DNA from: Cycas panzhihuaensis
Lineage: Eukaryota; Cycadophyta
Direction of reading: 5' to 3'
Assembly: GCA_023213395.1 (NCBI GenBank)
Contig: CM041465.1
Span: forward strand, 123,821,741 to 123,885,740
DNA: 64,000 nt
Under the pieces are notes generated by a model. It had not been told where the DNA came from, searched no databases, and saw nothing but the letters and a program-made list of their open reading frames with translations. Shown here piece after piece: positions 36,691 to 48,190 of the stretch. A program made the position numbers and the translations under genes. How positions within the stretch are numbered: the stretch's first letter is position 1; each line of letters starts with the position of its first letter.

Positions 36691-37720
36691 TATGCCAATA
36701 AAGAATTTGCATTTAATTCCATCTTGACCCATCAAATGTTATCACTAGAAGGTCTTTGGCATGCTCGCATGGGCCATATTCACATTGATAGACTTAGAGA
36801 TCTTTCTAACACTCTTCTAAATCTTCTAAAGTTCTTCTCTAATCCCTTTAAATATGAAGCTTGTATCATTACCATATCTCATTGACAACCCTTTCCCAAA
36901 AGTCAGTGGAAATCGAGCCATCTATTACAATTGGTATACTCTGATTTGTGTAGACCAATGCCCATTGCTTCACTGAAGGGCAAGTTATATTACATCTCTT
37001 TCATTAATGATTTTACTAAAAAAGTATAGGTAGCTTTTCCACACAAGAAAGATGAAGCCTTCTGTATATTCAAAGAATTTAAAGTCCACACTACAAAGGA
37101 GTCAGGTTATCAACTCAAATGTCTTTGAATTAATAATGGTGGTGAATATACCTCACATGAGTTTAAAAGGTACCTTCAAGACAATGGCATCAGGCATAAA
37201 ATAATAGTAGAAAGCACCTCACAACAAAATGGAGTTGTTGAGTGTGTGAATAGGACAATCATGAACATGGCTCGGTCTATGTTGGTATATAAAAATGTAC
37301 CTACCTACCTATAGGCTGAAGCCATCTGGATAACTATTTATTGTATCAATGTTGTTAGCCTATCAAAGGAAGGACAATCACCTAATGAAAAGTAGTCAGG
37401 ACAAGCCCCTATTGTTCACTACTTCAAATGTTTTAGCTCTGTATGCTATGCCCATATTTTAGATGCAGATCAAAATAAACTTTAACCAAGGGTACTTAAA
37501 GGCATCTTTGTTGGATACCCTATGGATAAGAAAGGGTATAAGGTTTTTATACCTTCACAATAAAAAATCATTGTTACTAGATATGTAGTTTTTGCAGAGA
37601 CAGAGGATCAGTTACTTAAAATGGACTCTAAAGTACCCTCACACCACTATAATCATGTTATAAGGTATGATGTTCATATTCTAAAATTTGGGGAGGGGGG
37701 ATAGACATAAATTACTCCAA
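36691..37720 (+). pseudogene. COP-D integrase
   Basis: LWHARMGHIH (zinc-finger His pair), LVYSDLCRPMPIAS with the first Asp, LYYISFINDFTKKV, INNGGEYTSHEF where the second catalytic Asp is Asn (family S-D-N-G-G-E-Y), and STSQQNGVVECVNRTIMNMA with the Glu retained. Later CFSSVCYAHI and VLKGIFVGY. Stops at Gln/Trp positions. Confidence 0.9.
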
Positions 37721-38150
37721 ATATTGGAAGCTAATAATAAAGCCTGAGAGGATACAAGTTGTGACTATGAATCGATGAGTGCACATCTGATACCATCCTT
37801 TGAAGATGGCAAAGTTGACAAAGGCAAAGCCATTATAGAAGAACCATCCTCTCCACTTTCAGTCGACAAAGGTAAAACAGTGGTAGAAGGACCATCTTCT
37901 TAAGGTGCATCAATATCCTCCTCACAAAATGGTTATTTTAATAAACAAGATAAGAACCAAGAAGTTGAGGAAATGAGGACCTCATTCCCAACTCGAGGAT
38001 CTCGAGAAGCTTGCCAACTCAATAAGGACATATGACCAAATGGGATGGGTAAAACTAGCACTTGAAGTGCCCATAGAGAAAGGATACGAGAATCATTATA
38101 TATTGAGCTTAAACTGACAAAACTACATCTTACTCTTAATGAAGAGCCCC
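37721..38150 (+). other. COP-D integrase-RT linker
   Basis: Acidic, low-complexity, with two near copies of VDKGK followed by EEPSS/EGPSS (about 37810-37900). No enzyme motif. Confidence 0.6.
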
Positions 38151-38995
38151 TAACATACCATGAAGCCATAAAACATATAGTTTAGAGAAATGCCATGAAT
38201 GAAGAGTATCAATCTCTTATCAAGAATGGTACATGGGAGCTCATTGATCTACCACTTGGCAGAAAGATAGTTTAAAATAAATGGATGTTCAAAACTAAAT
38301 ATAGATCAGATGGCACCCTTGAAAAACATAAGATGGGGTTAGTAGCTAAAGGATTTACACAAAGGAAAAGCATTGACTACACTAAAGTCTTCACACCCAC
38401 AACCAAGTGGCCTACAATTAGAAGTCTTGTGGCCTTGGCTACTCAACAGGGTTAGAAAATCCACCAACTCAATATTAAGACCGTGTTTCTCAATAGAGAT
38501 CTTGAAGAAGAAATTTACATGGCTCAACCTAAAGGATATGAGATCTAAGGTTAAGAGCATAAGGTTTGTAGGCTTAGAAAGTCTTTGTATGGCCTTAAAC
38601 AAGCCCCTTGTACTTCGTTTTCCAAGTTGTATGAAAGAATGAGGTAACTTGGATACATGGTTTATGACTACCAAGATATTAATGCAACATTGTTCATTAA
38701 GCACCATAAGGATAAAGTCACTTATCTCATAATCTTTGTGGATGACATGCTAGTAATGGGTAATAGTGAATAGGCAATAAGCCAGTTGAAAAAGGACCTT
38801 GGTAAAACATTTGAATTATGTAACCTTGGTTTGATGAAATATTACTTGGAAATTGAAGTAACACAAAAGAATGGAAAAATTTTTCTCTCTTAAGAAAAAT
38901 ATATCAATGATCTTCTAACCAAGTTTCAGTTAGAAGATGCTCAACTAATGATTTTACCTATGGACCCTAAAACCAAACTCTCAGCTGAAGGTGAC
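38151..38995 (+). pseudogene. COP-D reverse transcriptase
   Basis: MNEEYQSLIKNGTWELIDLP, a segment with MVAKGFTQRK-like sequence split by a frameshift, QLNIKTVFLNRDLEEEIYMA, then LIIFVDDMLVMGNSE with FVDD at about 38737-38748 and GKTFELCNLGLMKYYL. Both catalytic Asp remain. A minus-strand open frame at 38339-38707 is only the complement of this domain. Confidence 0.9.
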
Positions 38996-39660
38996 ACTAG
39001 GGAGGTAAACACAATGCTCTATAGGAAACTTGTAGGTAGTCTCATCTACACTACCAATAAAAGGTCAGATATTGTACACTCTGTCGATATTCTTGCTCGT
39101 TATATGATAAATCCTAGGTAGAATCATTGGAAAATAACAGTGAGAGTGTTTAGATACCTTAAGACGACCAACAAATATGGTCTGTTATATGAACTTAACT
39201 CAGACTTTAAGCTTTCTACATACACAGACTCAGACTTTATAGGAGATAAAGATACAAGAAGATCTACATTTGGGTATGTAATATTTCTTGGAACAACATC
39301 AATATCATGAAGATCAAGAAGACAGAAGATAGTTACAGATTCAATTACTAAAGTTGAATACATTGCTGCTTTTAAGATCAGTAAGGAGGTGATATGGCTG
39401 AGAAAATTATTGGAAACATTGAATATCACCTAAATAAGTCCTACGAGTCTTCATGTAGATAATCAATCAATAATCTACATGGCAAAAAATCCTATATTTC
39501 ACGATCATACCAAATATATAAGTACAGAAGTCCATATGATTAAAGAACTTGTTCATAATGGCACAATTCAATTGAAATACTACCCCACAGTAGATTAAGT
39601 GGTCGATATCTTCACCAAACAACTGCAAAAGGTGAAGTTTGAATAGTTCTAAAGGTAGCT
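38996..39660 (+). pseudogene. COP-D RNase H
   Basis: YTDSDFIGDKDTRRSTFGYV (first Asp), ITKVEYIAAF (Glu), LHVDNQSIIYMAKN (Asp), FHDHTKYISTEVHMIKELV, and DIFTKQLQKVKFE at the end. All acidic residues are present; scattered stops make it a pseudogene. It is about 300 bp from the inverted COP-E counterpart. Confidence 0.9.
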
Positions 39661-40135
39661 CAGCCTTAGAGCCTCCATCTTCAACTGATCAAAGAAGATG
39701 GCAACAAAATCATCATACTCTATTCTCTTCGTGAAAACCTCTTGCGGGTATAGAAGAATAAGAGTAAGTCTCTGCTCTATCATATTTGTGAAAATCCCAT
39801 GTGGGCATAGAAGGATAAAGGTTGTACTAGTTTTGGAAAATCAGAACTTGTGAAAACCCAAAAGGGCATAGGGGATGACTAAATGGTATATAGAGACTTA
39901 GCAGATTAAGCTGCATATTTAAGCTGCTTAGCTATGAGGCTACATCAAAGAGCTACCTTAGCCATTTTGATTTATAAAAGTGGCTATAGATCTTAGAAAG
40001 TTTGTGGGTTTTTATTTTTCATGAGGGTTTTTTCACAAAAGTGTCATTTAGAATTTCAGTGTAATAATAAGGCTCAAATAAAGACCTCATAGAATAGATT
40101 TTCTTAAAATGACCTTCCACCATTAATAGAGGGAT
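39661..40135 (+). other. COP-D 3' untranslated region and purine tract
   Basis: Contains short repeats around GTGAAAA(C/T)CC(T/C)...GGGCATAG(A/G)(A/G)G (about 39731, 39788, 39851). Ends with AATAGAGGGAT (40125-40135), the purine tract before the 3' LTR. Confidence 0.65.
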
Positions 40136-40446
40136 TGAAAGAGGTTAACGTATTAAGGTCATTTGTGTAGATTAATTATGTGACTTTAGGATATATTGTT
40201 AACATTAGTCTCTTAATGAAATACACTTTATATGCATTTAGATGTAATTTTGGATTCATGTCATTAGGCAAGAAAATCTTAACCCTAATGCTCACCCTCA
40301 ATAATAAAAGGTGAAATCTCAAGGAGGGAGTCATTATCCATTCTCACCTCTAAGCTTGTTCTCATATCTTGTTTCATCTCTTTTTCATTCTCTATTACCA
40401 TTTTGTGCAAGTGAGTGATTTATTCCCTAGATCTATCATTCCTTCA
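40136..40446 (+). repeat. COP-D 3' LTR
   Basis: Partner of 32857-33167; begins TGAAAGAGGTTAACG, ends CATTCCTTCA, then the ATTAG duplication. Confidence 0.95.
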
Positions 40447-40451
40447 ATTAG

Positions 40452-40755
40452 AGGATCATCTATAATAATAAGTTGAAGTATTCTAAATATTAAAAGGTAA
40501 CCTTAACTTAGCTTAAAATAGGATGAAGCAATAAGCAAAAAAAAAATGAAGTGAGCAAGAGTTCTAACCAGGTGATTAGGTCTACCTTTTCCTATAACCT
40601 TATACTCAAACAACACTTAAAAGAGATACCGAACACAAGCTTGGGCCAAGATTTTATGGGTCATATCTAGTCCTCAAGTATGTCAGTGAGGTGGCCTATG
40701 CCTTAGAGTTGTTGGGTGAAGGATCTAGTTACCACACTCTACTGTACTAAAGCAT
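40452..40755 (+). pseudogene. GYP-B integrase C-terminal tail
   Basis: Resumes GYP-B: ILKGNLNLA-stop-NRMKQ, then WVYL-like sequence after a frameshift, then KRDTEHKLGPRFYGSYLVLK and [18 protein letters not shown]. This is the segment after the integrase core in gypsy. It stops at the COP-E LTR at 40756. Confidence 0.85.
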
Positions 40756-41015
40756 TGACACATATTAAGAGCAAAATAAAGAGAACAAGATTGAGAGAAA
40801 AAATAAGAGGTGAGAATTATAACTCTCCCTTTCACATTTAGCCTTATATATTAGAGGATATGCATTAGGGTTTTCAAAGGAGTTTCCTGCCTAATGACAT
40901 GATACCAAAATTACACTTAAAGTTAAATGAAATTACATTTAACTATGTGACTTAGCTAACCTAAAGTCACCTTCATATAATTAATCTAATGACCTTAATA
41001 TATTAATATCCATCA
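40756..41015 (-). repeat. COP-E 3' LTR
   Basis: About 260 bp. Read on the minus strand it follows COP-D's LTR: TTAAGGTCATTAGATTAATT, then CTAATG and GAGAGTTATAATTCTCACCTC. Purine tract CTATTAAGGGAAGAAC (minus) lies at 41031-41016. The likely left target bases are 40751-40755. Confidence 0.82.
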
Positions 41016-41938
41016 GTTCTTCCCTTAATAGTAAAAGGTCATTATAATAAAATCTATTCTATGAGGTCTTCAATTGAGCCTCATTATATTAACACTTTTA
41101 TGGAAAAACCCTTATAAGGAATAAAAACCCATGAACTTTCTAAGATCTATAACCCCTTAAATCAAAATAGATAAGGTGGCTCTTGATGAAGCCTAATAGC
41201 CAAGTAGCTTAAATGTGTAGCTTGATCTACTAAGTCTCCATATACTATTTGGTCATTCCCCATGCATTTTCAAGTTTTTATAGGTTTTGATTTTCCAAGA
41301 CTAGTATAATCCTTATCCTTCCGTGCCCACAAGAGGTTTTTACAAATAAGATAGAGTAGAGACTTACTCATATTCTTTTGCACCCACAAGGAATTTTCAT
41401 GAATAGAATAGAGGATGATGATCCTATTGTCATCTTCTCTAATTAGTCAGAAATGGAAGCTGAAGGCTGAGTTGCCTATAAAACCATTCAAACTTCACCC
41501 TTTGTAGTGGTTTGGTGAAGATATCTACCACTTGATTTACTGTGGTGCAGTACCTAGTTGAATTATACCATCATGAACTAGTTCTCGAATCTTGTAGACT
41601 TTTGTACTTATGTATTTAGTACGATCGTGAAATATAAGATTTTTTGCCATGTGGATTACTAATTGATTATTTACACAAAGGCTAGTAGGACTTGTTTGGG
41701 TGATATTCAATGTTTTTAATAATTTCCTAAGCTATGTCACCTCCTTATTGCTCTCGTAAGCAGTAATATATTCAGCTTTAATAGTTGAATCACCAACTAT
41801 CTTCCGTCATTTAGATCTCCATGATATTGGTTCTATTCCAAGAAACGTTACGTACCTGGACATGGATCTCCTTATGTCTTTATTTCTGGTAAAGTCTGAG
41901 TCTATGTATACATATAGTTTAAACTTTGAATTGGGATC
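41016..41938 (-). pseudogene. COP-E RNase H (COP-E pol, 3' part)
   Basis: Minus strand: YVYTDSDFTRNKDIRRSM, KAEYITAYESNKEVT, LCVNNQLVIHMAKN (third Asp now Asn), FHDRTKYISTKVYKIRELV, then after a frameshift DIFTKPLQRVKFE. Nearly residue-for-residue like COP-D RNase H. The 5' side is cut at 41938 by TAT-F and continues at 59508. Confidence 0.9.
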
Positions 41939-42473
41939 TGTTTCCCAGCTACCAGTAATGGGTATGGACAGATCGGCTTAGGTAAGTACATGTATGCTTC
42001 TCTCTCTTATCTTAGCTACTTCATAGATCGTAGATTGAAGCATTGGTTAGATCGCATGATTGATTGGCTCATCTTTACGATTGATTATGCATTTCTACTT
42101 AAGCATCTCGTATGTTCCTAGCCTATGATAACCCGTGGGACCTACCTCTCTGTGAGGTAGGCATCCCCATGGCACTCTACAATCCTCCGTGTCACCTCCA
42201 CGTTGCCTCAAGCCTCACCCAACTCATGTGATCCACTCATACCCTGGTCACCTATTGCAACTCTCGACATCTCACCAGGGGTTGTTGATATTTTGTACCC
42301 TTTCATAGTATTGCTGGGAATCCCACCTCTTGACGTCCTACCTATTCTAGCCAACATATCTACTTGGATTGTCTTCAACCACCTGGACAGTAGGGCCATC
42401 CCTTCCTAGACATAGAACATTTATATTTGGGTTTCCCAGGACCCTCACCATTGATTTTATGGCATTCTGGTCT

Positions 42474-42519
42474 CGCACTACTGTAAACTTAACGGTACCA
42501 TAAAGTTTACCATAGTGCG
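42474..42519. promoter_or_regulatory. Hairpin in TAT-F 5' LTR
   Basis: Outer stem CGCACTA/TAGTGCG and inner stem GTAAACTT/AAGTTTAC around an AACGGTACCAT-type loop. It lies about 125 bp upstream of the TATA box. A related hairpin is at 57046-57073 (3' LTR) and at 54571-54598 upstream of the antisense gene. Possible protein-binding or bidirectional regulatory site; function inferred. Confidence 0.55.
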
Positions 42520-42644
42520 ATTGTTTCACACTATTTTTTTAATCTGTTGTGACAATTCTCACTCTTTTTGTGGAACTACCATGTGGATTAGTCGCTAAGT
42601 CAGCCCCAGCCTAACCCTAATCGCTTGATTCTGGTTAGGGTAGG

Positions 42645-42651
42645 TATAAAT
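42645..42651 (+). promoter_or_regulatory. TATA box of TAT-F 5' LTR
   Basis: TATAAAT in GGTAGGTATAAATCCC, conserved at 57208-57214 in the 3' LTR. Would start the genomic RNA about 30 bases downstream, leaving a U5 of over 2 kb. Confidence 0.6.
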
Positions 42652-44939
42652 CCCAAAAATAACCTCGTTTTACCTCTCTAACAACTCTCTTCAACAACTT
42701 CCTCCTCTCTTCCTCACAAGAACTCTCTGTAGAATGCCAGTCATACCTAAGTTTCTGCTGCTCCAGCTTGAAACTCGCCTATTGCAGCACTGTTCTATGG
42801 AAACAAGCTCCTCCACTAGTGTCTCCAAGCATAGGTCCACGTCCAGGTGTGGCCTCCATGCTCCTTTCTCAGTCTTCAGTAAGCATACTCCTCCTGCAAC
42901 TTAAAGAAAGCCTGTAAGCTCCTCCAACTTGCCACTTTTTGCTATCTACATAGGTAAACCTACTCCTTACATAGCCTAGTAGGTATTCCACACCTTTTGG
43001 CCCCTTCTATTTTGAGTTTATTTGGAAAACGTAGGACCTTTAGGCATACAAATCATTTCTTTATGTTTTGCTATATGAAAAAGCCATTGTTTTCTATTTA
43101 CTATTCTTGTACCCTAGTCATCTCTCAACCTCCCCTCATTTTCTCCAAGAAGGCTATAGGAGAGGGTTCACAAGGTGTGAGTAAAAGGATGCAAGGCGGG
43201 ATTCATACCCACTAAGCTTTCTCCTCAAGGGTAAACCCCTGCTCCTCCTTCCTCTCCTTTATACGTGGCTTCCTTGGGCCATTCAGGAGCCTTTGAGATT
43301 AAGCTTGCCTTAGGTTTTAGCATATGCAACACTTGTTGTGCTAATCTCAGGCCTGCACATCCCCCTTTTGGGCCTCTCTTTCAGCCCTTAATAGTGCCTA
43401 ATACTTTTTTCGGGCTTTGGTGTAACCTGCATTGCGATTTGGTGTGTGTAGCATTCTTGCAATGTAGGTAGCTTCCACAATCCTTACAACATTCATTTCC
43501 CTTTCTATATTTTACTCATAGGCTGTTCTGATCTGTTGTTCCCTGCATCTTAGGGTAGTATGGAGGTGCATTGGTAGGAAGGTTAGCCATTCTGAGACTA
43601 ACCTCCTCTTTGCTTAACATGCGTTAGTGCTTTCTTTAGGGCTTTGCAGAGTTGTTCTTTGTGGTGGATTGACTAACATTATACACTATATTTCAACACT
43701 TGTTTTTATATTGTTGTACATATATCTATTTTGCTTCTTAGCAGCCCCTCTTGGGAGGGTGAAGATCTTTGTAGGTGTAGGTTATACGGCAATACTTGTG
43801 AGGAGAAGGAAACATCCCAATCTGGGTAAACCCTTACCCTCTTCCTTTTCTTTATCACTTCTTCGCTTTCTTGCATAGTCATTTACTTTCTTTTCTTTCC
43901 TGTTTGGCTTCTCTCTTTACACGAAGAAGGTAAGGAAGCCCCACTCCATCTCTGCCCTGGCAACGACTGTGTATCGAGGAAGGACATAAAGACATAAGTG
44001 GCGCACGAGCAAAAGTTCTCTTTTGGCTGTGCGACGTTCCAAGTACGCACCATACCCTCTTACTTAGCTCTTCCCTTTCTTGTTGCCAGTAAGCATGTAT
44101 TCTTGCTTGACAAACCACATAAAGGAGAAGGATAATAATTTGTTTGCATGCATTCATATTTCATCTATACATCACATGAGTGTTTTCATAGGAAAGGTGC
44201 ATCTTAGGGATTACACTCCCCCCTTTCCTCTTTTCACTGAATTATAAATATCCCCTTAGTAGTGCATCATCATGTTGGCATGCATGCTTGTGTGTGTATG
44301 AAAAGTTTCTTTTCCTTAAGCTTTCATTGGTAAAACGAAAAGAGAGAGAGGGAGAGTAGTTTATGTCTTTTTCTTTCTTTGAAAGCACACACAACGTCAC
44401 TTTTACTACCACTACCTCTACATTTCACATCTTCAAATGGCACACACATAACCTTCCTCACCCTTGCTAAGGTTTGTGCCTCACTTCTTTGCACAGCAGC
44501 AAAGATTCCTCTTTTGCCACCCCCTTCTCTTCCTTTAGGCCTACCCTAGCTTTGTTGACCTTGGTGTCCCACTTGCACTTATTGTACACTCTTTAATCAC
44601 CTATCTATACCCGCCGCACTTGTCTTATATTCCTTGCTCATAAGGGACCTCTCCCTCCATGGGTCTCCCTTTTTCCTTTCATCCATCTAAGGGTGGGGGG
44701 ACCTTGCCTCTTGGGGCTATCTAAGATACCTTTCTCGTATCTCGCTTACTGAACCAAAGAACCAAGCTACTTTGAGGAAGTTGTGCACCGTTCGTAGGTC
44801 CTGAACCTGCATTTCAACATACAGACGCCTTGTGTGGTGTTTTCTTCCACTTGTAGGATCATACTTATATTTCAGATTTTGCCGTTGACTACCCTAACCC
44901 CTACTGAGTGTAGTTACCATCCCGTAGATGCGATTCTAC

Positions 44940-44957
44940 TGGTGACCATACTGGGGA
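44940..44957 (+). other. TAT-F primer binding site
   Basis: TGGTGACCATACTGGGGA one base after the LTR. This differs from the TGGTATCAGA type of every other element here and resembles the TGGCGAC...CTGGGGA form that I recall for Tat/Ogre elements (arginine tRNA in published work). The tRNA assignment is inference. Confidence 0.7.
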
Positions 44958-45178
44958 CCTGCTAGTAAGGGATTAGTCTTCTTCCCTTCCTTATTAGTGC
45001 TACTACCTCTTAGTAGTCCTTTTCCTTTGGTTTTGTTGGGCAACCCCCAACACTTACACTACCTTCGTTCCTCTTCCTCTTCTAACATGTTGGTAAGTCT
45101 TGTATGTGATGTTTCTCACGTCGCCTACGAGGTCTATCCCTATTGTTAGAAGATCCCACGTACCATCTCCTTTCATCA

Positions 45179-46840
45179 ATGGATTCTGATTCGATAATGG
45201 AAGTATATCCTTTAGATTGGGCATACCATGCCTTCACTTCTAGAGCCTGGGACTTTCCTACCTCTTTTCTGAGGTCCACCCAAGAGGGTGACGACCTTAT
45301 CTATTATCCAGGTGATCAACAACACCCACATGATGTCCATCCCTCCACTCATAGAGTGGAAGTTCCATCTTCTCTTGAGTTTTATCACCCAGGTAGGGAC
45401 TCTCACAAGGAGCATCCTGAGGGGTCCACTTCGTTAGAGGTTTCATCTACTTCTTACGATCATATGGATACCCCTCCCACTGATGTGGTTAAAGCTCTCA
45501 ATGCATGCTTCCGTGCCACTCACCTTCAACCACATCCTAAATGGTTTGAAGACACCTTGCATGGTAGGGTGCCTTCTTCATCCACATCCACCCCACCTAC
45601 AACAAGTAACCCGTTTGTCCCATTACATCTATCCTGTCTAATTCTCACATCTACCTTAGGGACATCCATTATGTCCTCTACTTCCCTTTGTGGTCCTAAC
45701 TCTTTTAGAACTACTCGAGGTATATCTTTCTCCCAGCTTAGGGTTAGCATGCCTCTCCCTAGCCAAATAAATATGCCACCTCCAAACATGGCACAGACAT
45801 TTCTCATTAGAACTAGGAGACCTATTTATGCCCCTACTTCTAGTCATGTGGGGCCCATCTTCATATGCCCTCAAACTTAGTCTAGTGGGTCTTCCCTTTA
45901 TGTACCTCCAAGCTATACATCTCAGCCATGGGGGCATGGTAAAGGGAACCATCTTCTTATATATGGTGTGGACCTTTTACACCCATATGGGGTCGCACCA
46001 CCCATGAGTGGCCCATATGGGCAGAATCTGGTCCCTCACCCCTCATTTCCACCATCTTACATAGCACCTTATATCGTGCCTTCATAAGGAGGCCTAGCTC
46101 CTTTTCAAGGTGCCTTCCCTCAAGTCCCTTTTCAACAAGTGGTATTTTCTCAAGGAGGGATGGGTCCTCTACCCCCACCCACTCCTTGCTCATTACCTTC
46201 CTCATCTTTTATTGATCCTATGATCTAGGCAAGGGCATGTCCCTTTATAGATTATAGATCGACACCCTTATCCATTGAGGTACTAATGACCAACTTACTG
46301 CCTCATCGCCCTGAAGTTTTTAAATTCGATGGGACTTTATTGCAGGATCCAACGGAGTATGTTCATAGTTTCTCTATGGCATGCATAGACTACTGGGCTT
46401 ATGATCATATCCTAATGAAACTATTTCCATGATCCCTTTAAGGCAATGCCCTCAAGTGGTTTTATCACCTACCTGCTCATTCCATCCATTCATTCCAGCA
46501 GCTCGTGGATGAGTTTGTCAATTATTTTGATGTGGCTCGCCCATTTGAGAGTGGAATGAAATCCCTCCTATCACTTAAACAAGGTCACGATGAGATGAAT
46601 CATGACTTTGTGTAGTGATTCCATGACCTTCTTCACTCCACTAAGGCTACTTTACTTGAAGAGTTGAAGAGGGACATCTTTGTCAATGTGCTTTGCCCCA
46701 AAGTTCATGTGGAAATCCTTAAGATGGGGGTGACCACATGTGACTCCGCCATAGTGAAGTGCTTGGCACTTGAGGCTATTGATATCTAGGCTAGAATTAA
46801 AAAGCCCCTAAACTCCTCACAATGACGTGAGGCACCTCCG
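45179..46840 (+). pseudogene. TAT-F gag
   Basis: ATG 45179 is the first in a frame open to 45880, beginning MDSDSIMEVYPLDWAYH. After a TAG the same frame continues with a Pro/Gly/Tyr-rich region and the retrotransposon gag core: EVFKFDGTLLQDPTEYVHSF, LKWFYHLPAHSIHSFQQLVD and HEMNHDFV-like sequence up to LALEAIDI near 46780. Long Pro-rich N-terminus and W-F/Y-x-x-L-P core fit Tat gag. Stops are TAG/TAA/TGA at Gln, Arg or Trp. Confidence 0.85.
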
Positions 46841-47039
46841 CTAACTAAAGAAACTAAAACTCAACAACCTACTAGGTCTTCCTCCTACTTACCGAGAAGA
46901 CCTTAGACCCCCTTACCTTAGCCATATGTTCGTTTGAGTGTACGATGAAGGAACTCAAGCTTCAGGCTCCTTCATCACCTACATCCAACAAACCTATTCA
47001 ATATGCTTCTTAAGCCGCTCGTCCCAAGGGCGGTGGCAC

Positions 47040-47346
47040 CCAGTCCTCTTAAGTGAGGAGATCTGACTCCTCCCTTGAGAAGAAGTGGTGTTTCGTTCAT
47101 GGAGAATGCTTCCATGATGATTCATACTACTGGGTTTAACATCTTAGGGATGCCTCGTAATGTGACCCTTCTCCCAAACGAGCCTCAAGGCCTAACCTTA
47201 ACCAACCAGTCCATAGAGATCTATTTCCCAAGCATGGGGAGCATGATTGTAACTCCCAAAAAAAGAACAACTGGAATTGAAGGAGATCTCCAAATCCTCA
47301 CCCTTCGCATGGTAAAGGGAAGGGTGCGTGGGGTTCATCTCCCTCT
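47040..47346 (+). pseudogene. TAT-F zinc-knuckle-like segment
   Basis: At about 47083 the frame reads KKWCFVHGECFHDDSYYWV-stop-HLRD. It resembles the C-x-x-H...H-x-x-x-x-C-x-x-L knuckle of Tat/Athila gag proteins (C-F-V-H, then H-D-D); the final Cys is not present. Followed by a basic region. Nucleic-acid binding in intact relatives. Confidence 0.6.
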
Positions 47347-48190
47347 TTGCGTTCCCTTGATCATTGTACCCCTTTGCCTTCGCGATCCCATAATAAGGGA
47401 AAGAAGGTGATCCAGATGCTTGAGGCTAACACTGTCTGGGCTTTAACCTGGTTTCAAGCTGCAAAAGAGGCAACCGACACCTCTTCATCTATCCCACATC
47501 TTGTCCCTCTTCCAGAAGTACCTATGCTTCCTAAGACCATTCCCATTCGCCCTAGTTGCTACGACTTCAAGAGAGCCCTTCCTCAACCTACGGTGAAAGG
47601 GAGGCTCTTTTCTATTGTCAATGAGCTTCATACTATGGCCGCTAGGATGTCTATTATGGATATCTTGAGAAGTTATCCTGAGCAGTGTACACTCCTTTTG
47701 GAAGCTTTATGATTGGGTGACACATCCGTTCACGCTTTAGGTATCACCCAAAGCCATGATCCCGTCATTTCTTTCAATCCTAAAGATCTTCCTCCTCTTA
47801 GTGAAAGGGAGTGCCAATGGAACTTCCCTTTTACCATTACTATTAATACATCTTATTGCACTTTGTGAAGGACCATTGTCGACAATGGTTCTTCTGTCAA
47901 TGCCATGCCCTTGCGCGTCATGTAAGAGCTTGGCATTTCTGCCTTAGAACCTATTCCATGGTGATGCCAAGGCTACGATGGTAGCGAGAAGACACCTTTG
48001 GGATCTATTTCGATTCCCCTTACTCTTGAGGACAAGACTATCCTCGCCAACATTGTAGTTTTCGACGTAGACATCGACTACAACCTCCTTTTGGAACGCC
48101 CATGGCTCAACCAAATGGGAGCCGTATGCTCGACTTGCTGGGGGCAGCTCAAATTCGTCCACAATGTGTGAATGAGAGTTGTGTCCCATG
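47347..48190 (+). pseudogene. TAT-F protease region
   Basis: An open stretch at 47347-47712 carries RPSCYDFKRALPQPTVKGRL and MSIMDILRSYPEQCTLLLEA, the segment preceding the Tat protease. The active site RTIVDNGSSVNAMPLRVM (Asp codon at 47881) has D-N-G, as in Tat elements. The domain ends IDYNLLLERPWLNQMGAVCS and QLKFV, the Tat hallmark (L-L-G-R-P-W). One frame with TGA/TAG/TAA interruptions. Confidence 0.87.

Larger units (their letters stand above)
32857..40446 (+). mobile_element. COP-D: full-length Ty1/copia retrotransposon
   Basis: 7590 bp on the plus strand. LTRs 32857-33167 and 40136-40446 (311 bp each), primer site, purine tract, gag-protease-integrase-RT-RNase H, and identical ATTAG on both sides (32852-32856, 40447-40451). 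Inserted in the integrase of GYP-B. COP-E (from 40756) belongs to the same family in opposite orientation. Confidence 0.95.
21741..40755 (+). mobile_element. GYP-B: Ty3/gypsy host of three later insertions
   Basis: Plus-strand gypsy in pieces: LTR/primer site (to 21983), leader (to about 22850), gag-protease (to 24034), RT-RNase H-integrase (30470-32856) and integrase tail (40452-40755). GYP-C, COP-D and COP-E fill the gaps or end it. The reading resumes in register across each insertion once the target duplication is removed. Its 3' end is beyond COP-E and outside the window. Confidence 0.82.
41939..44938 (+). repeat. TAT-F 5' LTR (3000 bp)
   Basis: Direct repeat of 56505-59502 over the full length. 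Starts TGTTTCCCAGCTACC; ends GCGATTCTA one base before the primer site. Contains a TATA box (42645-42651) and a long hairpin (42474-42519). In the last 60 bases I count 7 differences from the other copy, 6 of them transitions. Small open frames inside (42997-43215, 43627-43878) are not conserved with start and stop in both copies and are not called. Confidence 0.92.

Noticed and set aside
38339-38707. Minus-strand open frame of 122 codons
   Set aside because: Antisense shadow of the COP-D reverse transcriptase.
42997-43878. Small open frames inside the TAT-F 5' LTR (also near 57575 and 58231 in the 3' copy)
   Set aside because: Starts and ends differ between the two LTR copies and no motif is seen; more likely chance frames in non-coding LTR.
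45526-45952. Minus-strand open frames opposite the TAT-F gag
   Set aside because: Shadows of the Pro/Ser-rich gag frame; unlike the 52362-54535 gene they show no domain and no continuity.
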